Assembly: GCF_012844305.1 (NCBI RefSeq)
Contig: NZ_JABANE010000017.1
Span: forward strand, 1-64,000
DNA: 64,000 nucleotides
From: Flammeovirga aprica JL-4
GTDB taxonomy: Bacteria > Bacteroidota > Bacteroidia > Cytophagales > Flammeovirgaceae
Direction: 5' to 3'
Positions 1-9,702 of the stretch are shown in pieces. Position 1 is the first letter of the stretch. Every line of letters starts with the position of its first letter. The notes under the pieces were generated by a model. It worked only from the letters and a program-made list of their open reading frames with translations. It made no database searches and had not been told where the DNA came from. Both the position numbers and the translations under genes were made by a program.

Positions 1-86
1 TGGTAAACAGTTGTTTCTTCAATTTTCAAAAGCTCATTTTTAGTTATACTTTAAAATGTCTCAATACTTAAAACAAACTTTTAATA

Positions 87-1790
87 ATGTCATTAGAACT
101 AACAAAGAAAATTGACGGAGAGTTATCTTCAAAAGCATCTGAACTATTAGATTTAGTCTTAAAAATTTCTACAAAAAATGGAAGTGAGGGCTTGAGAGAT
201 ACTTCCAAGCAATTACTAATTTTAAATAACCCTGAGTTGATAAGTGACATCAAATCTCTTACAAAAGAGTTGCAAGATGAAATAGATCAGACAAATTCAA
301 AAAATGATTCTGAGTATTATAAGGAGGAAGAGGAGAGAAAGCAAAGGGTTGCAAAATTTATTGAGGGTAATCAAGAAGTTACAGACCAATATATTGCTTA
401 TCTGTCTTCTGATGACAATGATAAAATTGAAGAAACGGTAGATGATATCGCACTTTATTTTCCCAAAGAAAAAACAATTAAGGAGGAGAAAATCTGTAAT
501 CTGTTTAAAAAATTAGTGGAAAAAAGAACCTTAAGAGGTTTCTTAGAGAGGTATGTCATTGAGGTATTAATCAACAATGTTTCTGATGGTCCTGCTTTCT
601 TAATATCCCTTATCTTAGATAAAAACTATCCCTATGCATTGGAAAAACTGGCAAAATTTGGGAAAGATGATGATGTTATCTACCAAAAAATGTTCTATGA
701 CCTTTTAGCAGGGAAATTAGAATTTAACAGTAGATTGTTTGAAGTGTTTAAATTAAAAATTCAGGAAGAACACTCATTGAGCAAATCTGTGATTAATATA
801 TTAAAACATGTATATCAGCATAATTTATACGAGAAGAGTGATTGCATAAATCTATTTATTCGTCCTGCTAATGCATGTTTTTTTAATGAAGTAATGGATT
901 ATTACTATTCTAACCATTTATCAGATTATAAAAAACGTGACTTATTATCTTTCTTCATTAAAGTCTATGATCCTAATGAAAAGATGGCTTTTCAGTTTTT
1001 AGATGAAATAAAAAGTCTTTCCAAAGAACTCCCAAGTTATACTTTAGAAATGCTATGCGATCTTCATAGTATAAATCCTATTTTGGATTTACGAAAAGAA
1101 ATTTTTAATATTCTAAAGGTGGTAGATCCTAAAGAGTATCATGAATTGGCGAAAACCGTCAGTCAATCAAATGTTATGAATTTAGAGAACTATCTTATGA
1201 TGTATTGGCCTGATCGAAATAAGAGAGATGCCTTTATTCAAGAATTGAAAAATGTCAGAATTCCCTATGAACAAATCTTCAACGATTTAGCCTATTTAGA
1301 TATTTTTGATGGTCAATTAGAAGATGATTTTCTTCTTAAAGCAGAGGAAAGATTCCTGGAATATGGTTATCAAAAGAAAGCTCATTTTATCATTGAAGAC
1401 TTACCTATGTTCGACCTTATAGCTGAAAAACATGGGATTGCTAGATTAGATTATTCTTATCTTATTTCAAATGTGTTTTCCTTAGCAGAGTCTGATATTG
1501 AGTGTAATATAATTTGTGATTTGGCCTATGAATTAGAAGAAGATTATTATAGGTTTATTGTCGTTTTTGAGGTGAATAATATAACCTATATCACTACTTT
1601 AACGTGTGGTCACTTACTGGAATACTATGATTTAGATAGTGTATTAGAAATATGTAATGCAATTTTAGAGAAACAATCTATCACAAAAACATTTTTCAGA
1701 TTACCAACCGATGGCGATATTCCAGTGGTATATGCTGACCGTAAAGGCTTTGAAACTTACTCTAAAAAATATGAACTGAGTTTTGAATAG
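87..1790 (+). CDS. Uncharacterised acidic 567-aa protein
   Basis: I do not recognise a family. The product is a soluble-looking, probably mostly helical protein with no signal peptide or membrane segment. An acidic, lysine/glutamate-rich stretch at about residues 60-95 (EEEERKQR) may be coiled coil. The last ~70 residues are rich in aromatic residues and beta-prone. The ATG at 87 is the first in-frame start after an AT-rich leader without a Shine-Dalgarno, as is normal for Bacteroidota. A hairpin terminator follows at 1811-1846, so it is probably not cotranscribed with the caspase gene downstream. The length of the open frame and a codon use like its neighbours support a real gene. Function unknown. 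Confidence 0.75.
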   Translation: MSLELTKKIDGELSSKASELLDLVLKISTKNGSEGLRDTSKQLLILNNPELISDIKSLTKELQDEIDQTNSKNDSEYYKEEEERKQRVAKFIEGNQEVTDQYIAYLSSDDNDKIEETVDDIALYFPKEKTIKEEKICNLFKKLVEKRTLRGFLERYVIEVLINNVSDGPAFLISLILDKNYPYALEKLAKFGKDDDVIYQKMFYDLLAGKLEFNSRLFEVFKLKIQEEHSLSKSVINILKHVYQHNLYEKSDCINLFIRPANACFFNEVMDYYYSNHLSDYKKRDLLSFFIKVYDPNEKMAFQFLDEIKSLSKELPSYTLEMLCDLHSINPILDLRKEIFNILKVVDPKEYHELAKTVSQSNVMNLENYLMMYWPDRNKRDAFIQELKNVRIPYEQIFNDLAYLDIFDGQLEDDFLLKAEERFLEYGYQKKAHFIIEDLPMFDLIAEKHGIARLDYSYLISNVFSLAESDIECNIICDLAYELEEDYYRFIVVFEVNNITYITTLTCGHLLEYYDLDSVLEICNAILEKQSITKTFFRLPTDGDIPVVYADRKGFETYSKKYELSFE

Positions 1791-1810
1791 AGCAAGATGA
1801 AGTTTGAAAT

Positions 1811-1846
1811 GAAAAGGATTGGGTTTAGTGCCTGATCCTTTTTTTA
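1811..1846 (+). terminator. Rho-independent terminator after the 567-aa gene
   Basis: Stem AAAGGAT / ATCCTTT with a ~15-nt loop is followed by a run of T, 20 bases after the stop codon at 1790. Confidence 0.6.
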
Positions 1847-1882
1847 TGAGCGTTGATCAATACAGTACTTCATGTATAAAAG

Positions 1883-1913
1883 TTTTGCTAGTTTGTAAAT
1901 CTTTATATCTTTG
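1883..1913 (+). promoter_or_regulatory. Candidate Bacteroidota-type promoter for the caspase gene
   Basis: TATCTTTG at 1906-1913 matches the -7 consensus TAnnTTTG exactly. TTTTG at 1883-1887 lies at the right distance for the -33 element. It sits about 90 bases upstream of the ATG at 2005. Confidence 0.45.
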
Positions 1914-1919
1914 AATTTA

Positions 1920-1948
1920 GTACTAGGACAAAAGTAAGTAGACATTTT
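1920..1948 (+). repeat. Solo terminal-inverted-repeat-like sequence (family A)
   Basis: GTACTAGGACAAAAGTAA followed by a GACATTTT block matches the left end of the element at 32099 in about 25 of 29 positions. It also resembles the ends of the element at 13749-13956. I found no opposing end nearby, so this is probably the remnant of a lost element. It lies in the presumed 5' leader of the caspase gene. Confidence 0.5.
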
Positions 1949-2004
1949 TTTATTCTGTTCTGGTATTTCATCAACTGAATGTTACTTTTTAAGACAAATA
2001 ACGC

Positions 2005-5000
2005 ATGTCTATTCGTTCCAAACTTTTTCATACATATTTATTTTGCATTGTACTTCACTTATTTGTTCATAATGTATTTAGTCAGGACACCTTATCCAGC
2101 AGAGGTCTTGTACCAAATTTAGACCAGATTATGAATGAAAATATTGAGAGTAAAAAATATGCTCTCATTATCGGTTCTAATCAATACGATGGCAAACCGA
2201 TGTGGAGTGATCTTAAAAATGCAGAATACGATGCGACAAGTATGAAAGAAATACTTGAAGTGAAGTATAAGTTTGAAACACAGTTGCTCTTGTCTCCAAC
2301 GAAAAATGAAGTATTGAAAACCATATTTTCATACCATAAGAGACTAAATAGAAATGACCGTTTCTTAATTTTTATTGCTGGGCACGGAGATTATGACAAG
2401 GCGATGTATAATGATGGATTTCTTGTATTCAAAGATTCGAAACCTTCTGATGAAGACTTTGCAAGAAGCACCTACCTTGCCTATAATCAACTGAATGGAA
2501 TATTAAATTCTTTACCCTCCCAACATGTAGGCATTATACTAGACGTATGTTTTGGTGGTACATTCAACAGCAAAGTAAATTCTTATAGATCAGCAAACGC
2601 GACCTATAATGCAAAAAGCACAGATGCTTATGTCCGTCAGAAACTATCTAAAAAATCAAGGCTGTTTTTAACATCAGGAGCATTGGAACCTGTACCTGAT
2701 GGATATAAAGGTAAACATTCGCCATTTTGCTACCTCTTGCTAGATGCTTTAGAAAATGGTAATGATAAGGGTTATCCAATCACTCTATCATGGATGCACC
2801 AACAGGCTCAGTTAAATATTACAGAGTCTATGTATGGCTTTTTTGGTGACAATCAACCTGGTAGTGAATTTATTATTGGAGGAATCAAAAGTGCTGATAA
2901 TTCCTCACTTGTCAATAAACTTTTAGAAGAGAAAGAGTTAAAAGAAAAAGCAGAGCGCAGGGAGAGAGAAGCTAAAAGTCTTTTGTTAGTGCAAGAGGCT
3001 ATTCAAGCAAATCAAGATCACAAGAGCAGTACAGCATTTAAGAAAATTATACAGGCTTATCAATACGATAGCACCAATTATAGTGCAAAGGAATTGTATT
3101 ATAAAATGATGCTGGAAAATGATCCCATCTATTTGGATGAAGTGTTAAGTACAGATCCACTACCACTTGAAGAGTTAGAAATCATAGAGACAACTCCCTT
3201 AGATATAAAACTGGATTGGATTATAAATGTAAATTATGAAAAAAGAATTATAATTGCCCAACAGCAAACTAAACTACTCACTGTTGATTTTAACGGCTTT
3301 ATTCTCAATACTTATCAGACGAAATTAGAGGCTGATCAATTAATATATGGTGGCTATTTTTTCGATGAAAAATTCTATTTACCAATAAATGGAGAGCTGA
3401 TTATTTTTGACTATAATCTAAAAAAACTGGGCCATTATAAAGAACCAGAAAACCTTAGTCTATATGATTTATCAGAAGATGAAACCACTACTATATTTTT
3501 TAATTCAATAACCAACAAATATGAATATTACCATAAGAATAAGTTGGTAAAAGAAATAATAAAACAAGATGATGAAAGCGCTGTTGAAAGTATTTATTTG
3601 GATACGGATAAAAACTTAAACATTAGACTATACTACTTAGGAGTATATAAAGATGAGACATACAATACTACCGGCAAAAAAATAAGTAGGAAGAATATTA
3701 AAAACAATAGAAGAAAGTATTATAACAACGGGTATTCAAGTGTGATGGATACCGAAACAGAGAAAGTAGTGTTTTCATATATGGAGTCTGAAAATTTTCA
3801 ATTCAACTATGACTCAATTACAGATGATGTGTTCCATTTTGAATATGAAAATGAAACTCAATTTCTGAAAAGTAAAGTGCGTTTTAAAACTAAAGGTGGA
3901 ATTATCTATGATAGTTTTAATAAGAATAAAATCAGTGTAAATAATGATTCCCCTTTTCCTGTTGACTATTTAGTGTTGAATGACAGTACTATTATTATCG
4001 CCCATAAAAATGATATCTGCATTAAGTCAACCAAAGATCAGAAGGCGCTTTTAAGGAAAAGAACGCAGGACTTTGTGAAAATGGTAAAGAACCCAACTGA
4101 CAATACATTTTACCTTTTAACCGGAGATTTACTTTTCCATTATAATACTATGGGAGAGCAAATTGAAGTACTCAAATTATCAGAGAAAGCAATTGATATG
4201 GAAGTAAGCCCTAAAGGGGAGACAATTGTGATTTTTTACCAATCTTTCTGGTTATCTACATTAAATAAAAATTTCGAATTTATATCCACTTTTATTCATA
4301 CTGACCCTGTTTGGTTCAATCGTTCTTATGAAAGTAGAGTCAGAAGAAAAATAAAATTTTTAAATGAAGAACAGTTCTTAGTCTTTGACATAGAGCATAG
4401 TAGTTACACCTATGCAAATATTCTTTATAATATTCGCTTATTTAATAGGGAAGGAGAAGTATTAACTACATATGATGAAAGTGTACTACATGAGGGAAGT
4501 AGCATTTTTAATAACATGATCAATGTTGAAGATGGTAATATGATCTTTTCAACATTTATCGATAATGATAGTGTAAATTATGTTATTGAGATGGATAAAG
4601 AGGGAAATATCATTCATAGCTTTGGAAAATGGAATTTAAAAAAGAATGATAGTTACATTCATGCAAACGTGCATAAATTAGACTCATCATGTTTTGTAAT
4701 AGTCAATAATAAAGCTACTACATTTTTCCAGAAAGATAATAATGAGTGGATTAAAGTTGACTCTATTAAGCTTATCGCTGATAATAGCTACGACACTACT
4801 TACACAGTTTTGCATCCTTCAGAACTATCCATAATACCAGAATTTGATTTTGAGTATCCATTTTTACCTTGCTATGTAGACGATAGAACTTATGGAAATC
4901 AGTATAGTTATTACAATTTAAGGAAGAGTAGTTTTGATTCTGAAAATAAGCAAATAGAGTTTATAAAATATGACGGGAGTAATAATTTTAGATCCATTAA

Positions 5001-6339
5001 TGAGACACTATCAATATCAAATAATGAAGGAGCAAGAGAATATGATATACTCAATACCCAAAAGCTAGATAGTGACTATGAATTTAAACTATTTGATGAT
5101 TTTAAGATTAAAAAGTTTGACTACGTAGGAGATAATATTTACACCTTATCTAACAAGGTTAAAAAAACATTTAAGTATACTCCTGATAGGGCATCTTCCT
5201 TTATTTATATCCCTAATATTATTTATAACCAAAATATTATTAATGACAGCCTAATTGTTGGTAAGCATTTTTCAATTGGAGATTTCATCTATAATCTAAA
5301 CAGTAAAGATTCTTTAAAAGATATTTCTATAAACTCTAATTGTAGGGTAGAAAGTAATATATGTTTATCCTATGAAACAACATATGGAGATACAGTAACT
5401 TCAATAACTACAATAATTAACCTGCTCAATAATAGAAAGAAAGTACTAAATAATGAGTACAAATACCCTAACTTCAATAGTTTAAATAATGATTATTTCT
5501 TTGTTTATGAAAAAGATTCAATACTTGATGTCTATTCCTCTGATCAACTAAATAAACTATTTTCATATTCTATAAATGATTCAATTTTTCATAAAATAAA
5601 AGAGCACCATGAAAATAATAACTACTACACTGAGCCATCTTGGGTCGGTAGTTCCAATTCAAAGTTTATTTATTCTATAGACGGTAATTATTATTTTCGA
5701 TACTATGATGTTTTATTTGAAATAGATTTTAATAATAAAGACTTGTCACCTGTTGAGAAGGAATTAAAAATAACATTAAACAATAACTACTTAGTAGAAG
5801 AAAAGGATAAGAGTACTATTAGGTTATATAGGTTACAAAATAGGAAAGTTCCGAGTTTTATGAAGTCCATTTCTGACTGGAATTATTATATGACTGATAC
5901 CACTTTATCAGAAATTAAACTACCACTCAATAGTAAGGAAGATTTTATTAAAAGTATGTATTCCGACGAAAATTATTTTTTAGTTAAAAATGCAGAAAAC
6001 ACCTTCTTTTTTGACATAGCCCAAAACAAATTTTCAGTGAAATTCTTGAATAAATTCAAGTCTATTGATAAAATCAAGTACATCAAGGAAAAGAATATTT
6101 TTATTGGATATAAAGACAATAATCTCTATTTCTTTGATCACAAGGGAGATGAAACTATGACACTATCATTGAATAATAAAGTGGCAATACTTGATATTTA
6201 TAATGATAAATTAAAATTTGTTTGTGGAGGAAGGTCTGAAAACGGTTCTAATATTTATTTGAATGGAAATTACAATATTTTTGAAATTCCTTTATTTGAT
6301 GTGTGGTTAAAAGATATTGATAAAGTGATTAGAAATTAA
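2005..6339 (+). CDS. Secreted caspase-family (peptidase C14) protein with a very long C-terminal region
   Basis: This is a predicted cysteine protease of the caspase/metacaspase clan. A signal peptide (about residues 1-26, ending NVFSQ) suggests periplasmic or surface location. The caspase fold spans about residues 50-295. KYALIIGSNQY opens the first strand, the catalytic histidine is H127 (AGHGD), and the catalytic cysteine is C182 (DVCFGG). Residues ~305-345 form a charged helix (EEKELKEKAERRERE) of the type often found after caspase domains in Bacteroidota. The remaining ~1000 residues are beta-rich with repeated YxxxG-type strands, possibly beta-propellers; I could not define repeat units. 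Substrate unknown. It is separated from its upstream neighbour by a terminator and converges on the TetR gene with an 11-base gap. Confidence 0.85.
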   Translation: MSIRSKLFHTYLFCIVLHLFVHNVFSQDTLSSRGLVPNLDQIMNENIESKKYALIIGSNQYDGKPMWSDLKNAEYDATSMKEILEVKYKFETQLLLSPTKNEVLKTIFSYHKRLNRNDRFLIFIAGHGDYDKAMYNDGFLVFKDSKPSDEDFARSTYLAYNQLNGILNSLPSQHVGIILDVCFGGTFNSKVNSYRSANATYNAKSTDAYVRQKLSKKSRLFLTSGALEPVPDGYKGKHSPFCYLLLDALENGNDKGYPITLSWMHQQAQLNITESMYGFFGDNQPGSEFIIGGIKSADNSSLVNKLLEEKELKEKAERREREAKSLLLVQEAIQANQDHKSSTAFKKIIQAYQYDSTNYSAKELYYKMMLENDPIYLDEVLSTDPLPLEELEIIETTPLDIKLDWIINVNYEKRIIIAQQQTKLLTVDFNGFILNTYQTKLEADQLIYGGYFFDEKFYLPINGELIIFDYNLKKLGHYKEPENLSLYDLSEDETTTIFFNSITNKYEYYHKNKLVKEIIKQDDESAVESIYLDTDKNLNIRLYYLGVYKDETYNTTGKKISRKNIKNNRRKYYNNGYSSVMDTETEKVVFSYMESENFQFNYDSITDDVFHFEYENETQFLKSKVRFKTKGGIIYDSFNKNKISVNNDSPFPVDYLVLNDSTIIIAHKNDICIKSTKDQKALLRKRTQDFVKMVKNPTDNTFYLLTGDLLFHYNTMGEQIEVLKLSEKAIDMEVSPKGETIVIFYQSFWLSTLNKNFEFISTFIHTDPVWFNRSYESRVRRKIKFLNEEQFLVFDIEHSSYTYANILYNIRLFNREGEVLTTYDESVLHEGSSIFNNMINVEDGNMIFSTFIDNDSVNYVIEMDKEGNIIHSFGKWNLKKNDSYIHANVHKLDSSCFVIVNNKATTFFQKDNNEWIKVDSIKLIADNSYDTTYTVLHPSELSIIPEFDFEYPFLPCYVDDRTYGNQYSYYNLRKSSFDSENKQIEFIKYDGSNNFRSINETLSISNNEGAREYDILNTQKLDSDYEFKLFDDFKIKKFDYVGDNIYTLSNKVKKTFKYTPDRASSFIYIPNIIYNQNIINDSLIVGKHFSIGDFIYNLNSKDSLKDISINSNCRVESNICLSYETTYGDTVTSITTIINLLNNRKKVLNNEYKYPNFNSLNNDYFFVYEKDSILDVYSSDQLNKLFSYSINDSIFHKIKEHHENNNYYTEPSWVGSSNSKFIYSIDGNYYFRYYDVLFEIDFNNKDLSPVEKELKITLNNNYLVEEKDKSTIRLYRLQNRKVPSFMKSISDWNYYMTDTTLSEIKLPLNSKEDFIKSMYSDENYFLVKNAENTFFFDIAQNKFSVKFLNKFKSIDKIKYIKEKNIFIGYKDNNLYFFDHKGDETMTLSLNNKVAILDIYNDKLKFVCGGRSENGSNIYLNGNYNIFEIPLFDVWLKDIDKVIRN

Positions 6340-6350
6340 TTTGATTCATT

Positions 6351-6980
6351 CTAACTTTCCAATTTCTGTGCAGGAAAATAATCAATATACCTTTTCTTTC
6401 CCTTTTCCGTCAGATAAGGAAAAATACTCTGGCTGATAATTAAAAGATAATCTTCGATCACACTTTCAGTGAGAGATGAAGCTTGGACCAGTACAGATGA
6501 AAACCAGAAATTACTGATCACTTCCACTCGCTGGAACAACGTTTTATATTCATTTTTTAAAAGTTCCTTACGGAATAAGTTGTGCTGCATCATCGTCTCA
6601 ACCACCATTAAAAATTGCTTTTCTCTCTGTTTGGAAAGAACAGCATAATGTTGTTTGATCTTCAGATTATTTCTGAGCACCGTCACAAAATCCAATAAGA
6701 AAAAATGGTACTCAAACATTATGGTAATCATCTGTTGGGAAGTTTTAAAAAACGAATCCAGCAAATCATTTTCGTTTAAGAAGAGAATACCATCAATCTT
6801 TTCGGCTAACTGAAAGTAGAGAGCTTCTATGATGTCTTCTCGCTTTTTAAAATGATATTGCAGGTTGCCGATACTGATACCTAAATCATCACTGATAGTC
6901 CTTAAGGATACATTTGAAATTCCTTTTTCATTAAAGAGATCTAAGGATTTCATTAAAATTCTTTGTTTGGTAGTACTCAT
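6351..6980 (-). CDS. TetR/AcrR family transcriptional repressor
   Basis: A DNA-binding regulator of 209 aa, the usual TetR size. The N-terminal helix-turn-helix (about residues 5-52; GISNVSLRTISDDLGIS followed by GNLQYHF) is canonical. The C-terminal ligand/dimer region is variable and gives no hint of the inducer. It is divergent from the FAD monooxygenase gene at 7063. The 82-base gap holds two copies of the palindrome TAGTACnnnnGTACTA, so it very likely represses both itself and the monooxygenase/DUF3995 pair. Its start codon lies 20 bases from the first operator. Family assignment is firm; the target is inferred from arrangement. Confidence 0.9.
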   Translation of the reverse strand: MSTTKQRILMKSLDLFNEKGISNVSLRTISDDLGISIGNLQYHFKKREDIIEALYFQLAEKIDGILFLNENDLLDSFFKTSQQMITIMFEYHFFLLDFVTVLRNNLKIKQHYAVLSKQREKQFLMVVETMMQHNLFRKELLKNEYKTLFQRVEVISNFWFSSVLVQASSLTESVIEDYLLIISQSIFPYLTEKGKKRYIDYFPAQKLES

Positions 6981-7000
6981 AAGTGCAAATATATAATAAT

Positions 7001-7016
7001 TAGTACAAATGTACTA
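7001..7016. promoter_or_regulatory. Palindromic operator 1 (TAGTACaaatGTACTA)
   Basis: Perfect 6-bp half-sites around a 4-base spacer, in the divergent tetR/monooxygenase intergenic region. Its centre is 30 bp (about three helical turns) from that of operator 2. Confidence 0.75.
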
Positions 7017-7030
7017 TTTTAATTTATTTT

Positions 7031-7046
7031 TAGTACGTTTGTACTA
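7031..7046. promoter_or_regulatory. Palindromic operator 2 (TAGTACgtttGTACTA)
   Basis: Second perfect copy of the same half-site pair, 16 bases before the monooxygenase ATG. Its position over the likely promoter or leader fits repression by the neighbouring TetR protein. Confidence 0.75.
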
Positions 7047-7062
7047 ATTAAACAGTAACACT

Positions 7063-8196
7063 ATGAAAATTGACATTATAGGAGCAGGAATTGGTGGACT
7101 AACTACTGCCATTGCACTTAAACAAAAAGGATTTACGGCAAGGGTTTTTGAACAGGCCAAAGAAATCAAGCCTGTGGGTGCTGGAATTATTTTGGCCAAC
7201 AACGCCATGCAGGTGTATGAAAAGCTAGGGTTAAAAGACTTTATAGAGCAAAATGGCAACCCGATTTCATCAATGAATATTACGAAGGCCAATCTTCAGC
7301 AAATTTCTGAAATTGACCTGACGTTTTTTGAAAAGAAATATCAGGTAAAAAATATAGCTATTCATAGAGGTGCTTTACAGCAAATTTTAATGGAACAGCT
7401 TACTACTGAAGAGCTTTATTTGGATCATCAACTGCACAAAATTGAATCAAATCAAGAAGAGGTTCTATTACAATTTGAAAATGGTCATCAAGAGCAATCC
7501 CCTTTAGTAATTGGTGCCGATGGATTGAGGTCAAATGTAAGACAACAGCTTTTTGACAAAACGACTATCAGGCATGCCCATCAAATTTGCTGGAGAGGAG
7601 TTACAGATTTTGACTTGCCTGATCATTACAAAAATGAACTCAATGAAGCTTGGGGGAAAACAGACCGTTTTGGTTTTCTACAAATTGCAGAAAACAAAGT
7701 GTACTGGTATGCATTAAAATCGTTTTCTGATCATAAAGAGGAGTTTAGGGGAGAAAAGATAGAGAAGTTCTTCACCGAATATCATCCTATTGTCAATGAA
7801 ATCATTACTTCCACTTCTCAAAATCAAATCAATACTGCAGAGATCTCAGATTTAAAACCAACAAGGCAGTGGTTTCATCAGAATGTGTGTTTAATGGGTG
7901 ATGCAGCACATGCTACAACTCCCAATATGGGGCAGGGAGCATGTCAAGCGGTTGAAGATGCTAATGTGCTCGCAGAATGTTTGAGTAAGTATAAAAGTCA
8001 ACAGGCATTTCAAGTGTTTCAGAAATTAAGAATGCCCAAAGCACATCAAGTGGTAAAAACAAGTTGGAGGGTCGGAAAAGTAGCTCATCTTTCTAATCCA
8101 ATTTTAAGATGGTGTCGTAATCAATTGATGCAATTCACACCGTCATCTTTCAACCAAGAGCAATACAAACAGCTCTTTAAAATTTCAAACATATGA
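7063..8196 (+). CDS. FAD-dependent monooxygenase (PHBH/UbiH class)
   Basis: A class A flavoprotein hydroxylase of 377 aa. The Rossmann dinucleotide motif GAGIGGL is at residues 6-12, the mid-protein DG motif reads GADGLRSNVR (about 152-161), and the second FAD motif is GDAAHATTPNMGQGA (about 280-294). Such enzymes use NAD(P)H and O2 to hydroxylate or epoxidise aromatic or polyprenyl-like substrates, or inactivate drugs (TetX relatives). Control by a divergent TetR and translational coupling to a DUF3995 membrane protein (ATGA overlap at 8193-8196) suggest an inducible detoxification or catabolic pair. The substrate cannot be told from sequence. Confidence 0.88.
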   Translation: MKIDIIGAGIGGLTTAIALKQKGFTARVFEQAKEIKPVGAGIILANNAMQVYEKLGLKDFIEQNGNPISSMNITKANLQQISEIDLTFFEKKYQVKNIAIHRGALQQILMEQLTTEELYLDHQLHKIESNQEEVLLQFENGHQEQSPLVIGADGLRSNVRQQLFDKTTIRHAHQICWRGVTDFDLPDHYKNELNEAWGKTDRFGFLQIAENKVYWYALKSFSDHKEEFRGEKIEKFFTEYHPIVNEIITSTSQNQINTAEISDLKPTRQWFHQNVCLMGDAAHATTPNMGQGACQAVEDANVLAECLSKYKSQQAFQVFQKLRMPKAHQVVKTSWRVGKVAHLSNPILRWCRNQLMQFTPSSFNQEQYKQLFKISNI

Positions 8197-8627
8197 TCAC
8201 AATTATTCTTTCTTCTCTTCTGGTACTGCTATTTACTTTTTTAGGCGGTATTCATTTCTATTGGTTATTCGGTGGAAAATGGGGTGTTCATAAAGTCATC
8301 CCTACTAAGGCCAATGAAGCTACAGCCTTTGAAACGCCACCAATAGCCACATTTATGGTAGGGATGATATTGTTTTCCTTCGGCTTGATTTATTTTTTGA
8401 AGCTCAACCTATTCATTCCTCCTGTGTCTGAAGAAATACTGCGTTATGGTTATTGGGGAATCCCATTTATTTTTATCCTACGTGCTATAGGGGAATTCAA
8501 TTATGTTGGTTTCTTTAAAAGAGTAAGAGGTACTGAGTTTGCAGAGGCCGATACTAAATTTTTCTCTCCCTTATGTTTGGGAGTAGGGGTGATAGGGTTA
8601 ATGATAGAAGTGGTAAAATATATTTGA
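8193..8627 (+). CDS. DUF3995 family integral membrane protein
   Basis: A 144-aa membrane protein with about four hydrophobic segments (roughly residues 3-25, 50-72, 85-105 and 123-142). The signature FLGGIHFYWLFGGKWG near the N terminus is typical of DUF3995. Function is unknown in the family. It overlaps the monooxygenase stop codon by four bases, so the two are translationally coupled and share TetR control. Confidence 0.8.
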   Translation: MITIILSSLLVLLFTFLGGIHFYWLFGGKWGVHKVIPTKANEATAFETPPIATFMVGMILFSFGLIYFLKLNLFIPPVSEEILRYGYWGIPFIFILRAIGEFNYVGFFKRVRGTEFAEADTKFFSPLCLGVGVIGLMIEVVKYI

Positions 8628-8663
8628 CAGCTTAATATAAAGCAACTATTAAATCTCAAACTA

Positions 8664-9491
8664 ATGAAGAAAACTTTAAATGCAGCAACATTATTTATGA
8701 TGCTGATGACGCTATTTAGCTTTCGTGGAAACTCAGAAAATACAACAGAAGAAGACGCTAGTATTTTAGGAATGGTACTTCTGGAAGAAGCAAACTCTTT
8801 AGACCAAGACGGGGTATTCGCTGATTTAGAAAAGACTTGGAACCTCAAGATTACTTCAAAGGAAACGTCAGATGTTGCCTCTGTATTCACAATAAACGGA
8901 TACAGTGTTGTCGTTGCAAGTATGGACGTTCCTATTCCTGGAGATGAAGTGAAGAAGACTGCCGAATACAGTTACTTTTGGCCGAATGGCATTACAGAGG
9001 CTCCTAAACATAAAGGGCACGTGATTGTATCCATCATGAATGCAGGTAAAGATCCAATCAAAGAAAATATACTTTTTAACCAAGTTGCTGGAGCGGTTTT
9101 AAAGAACAGTAAATCCACAGGTTTTTATATGGGGGGACGAAGTCTTTTGTTGAAAAAGGAATTTTATCTTGCAAACATGGAGAGGATGTCTAAGCAGGAC
9201 TTACCTGTGGGCAATTGGGTATATTTTGGTTTTAGAGAAGAAAACAATAAAAGATCAGTTTATACCTATGGGCTTGCCGATTTTGGAAAGCAGGAAATGG
9301 AAATTGTCAACTCAGCCAAAAGCTTAGAGGATTTGAGTTTAATCATTTATGACATCACACATTATGTTTTGGCTTATGATGTAACATTGAACCACGGAGA
9401 AACGATTGGGATGACTGCTGAGCAAAAACTTCCAATTACAGAGTCAGAAGGAAGGTATCTTGAAGGAAATACATTGAAAATAGAATATTAA
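8664..9491 (+). CDS. DUF4261-like protein with N-terminal signal peptide
   Basis: A 275-aa protein with an N-terminal hydrophobic stretch (MKKTLNAATLFMMLMTLFSF) that looks like a signal peptide. The body resembles DUF4261 proteins: a VASMDVPIPGDE segment, then an aromatic/Trp motif (YFWPNG), HKGHVIVSIM and a conserved beta region. Function of the family is unknown. The start at 8664 is 37 bases after the DUF3995 stop, so read-through from the TetR-controlled promoter is possible. A terminator follows at 9503-9532. Secretion would be unusual for the family, so the hydrophobic start deserves a check. Confidence 0.65.
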   Translation: MKKTLNAATLFMMLMTLFSFRGNSENTTEEDASILGMVLLEEANSLDQDGVFADLEKTWNLKITSKETSDVASVFTINGYSVVVASMDVPIPGDEVKKTAEYSYFWPNGITEAPKHKGHVIVSIMNAGKDPIKENILFNQVAGAVLKNSKSTGFYMGGRSLLLKKEFYLANMERMSKQDLPVGNWVYFGFREENNKRSVYTYGLADFGKQEMEIVNSAKSLEDLSLIIYDITHYVLAYDVTLNHGETIGMTAEQKLPITESEGRYLEGNTLKIEY

Positions 9492-9502
9492 AAATTTGAT
9501 AT

Positions 9503-9532
9503 CAGGGCGTTGTTTTTACATCGCCCTTTTTA
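9503..9532 (+). terminator. Rho-independent terminator
   Basis: Stem AGGGCG / CGCCCT followed by a T run, 12 bases after the stop at 9491. Confidence 0.75.
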
Positions 9533-9702
9533 AGTAAAAAATCAAATTGTACTTATTATCTCAAAGTAACATTTTCCATTAAACGAATAACTCAACTAAC
9601 AAAATCGTGACATTAGTAAATTCTAACCAAGCAAGGAATGATATTAAAAACAATTTTCCTTTTATCTTAGTGTAGAAGAAGTTTTACAACCAATCCATCA
9701 TC

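Noticed and set aside
2005..6339. Caspase-based anti-phage defence island with the upstream 567-aa gene
   Set aside because: A terminator separates the two genes, the caspase has a signal peptide, and no nuclease, reverse transcriptase, sensor or other defence gene is adjacent.
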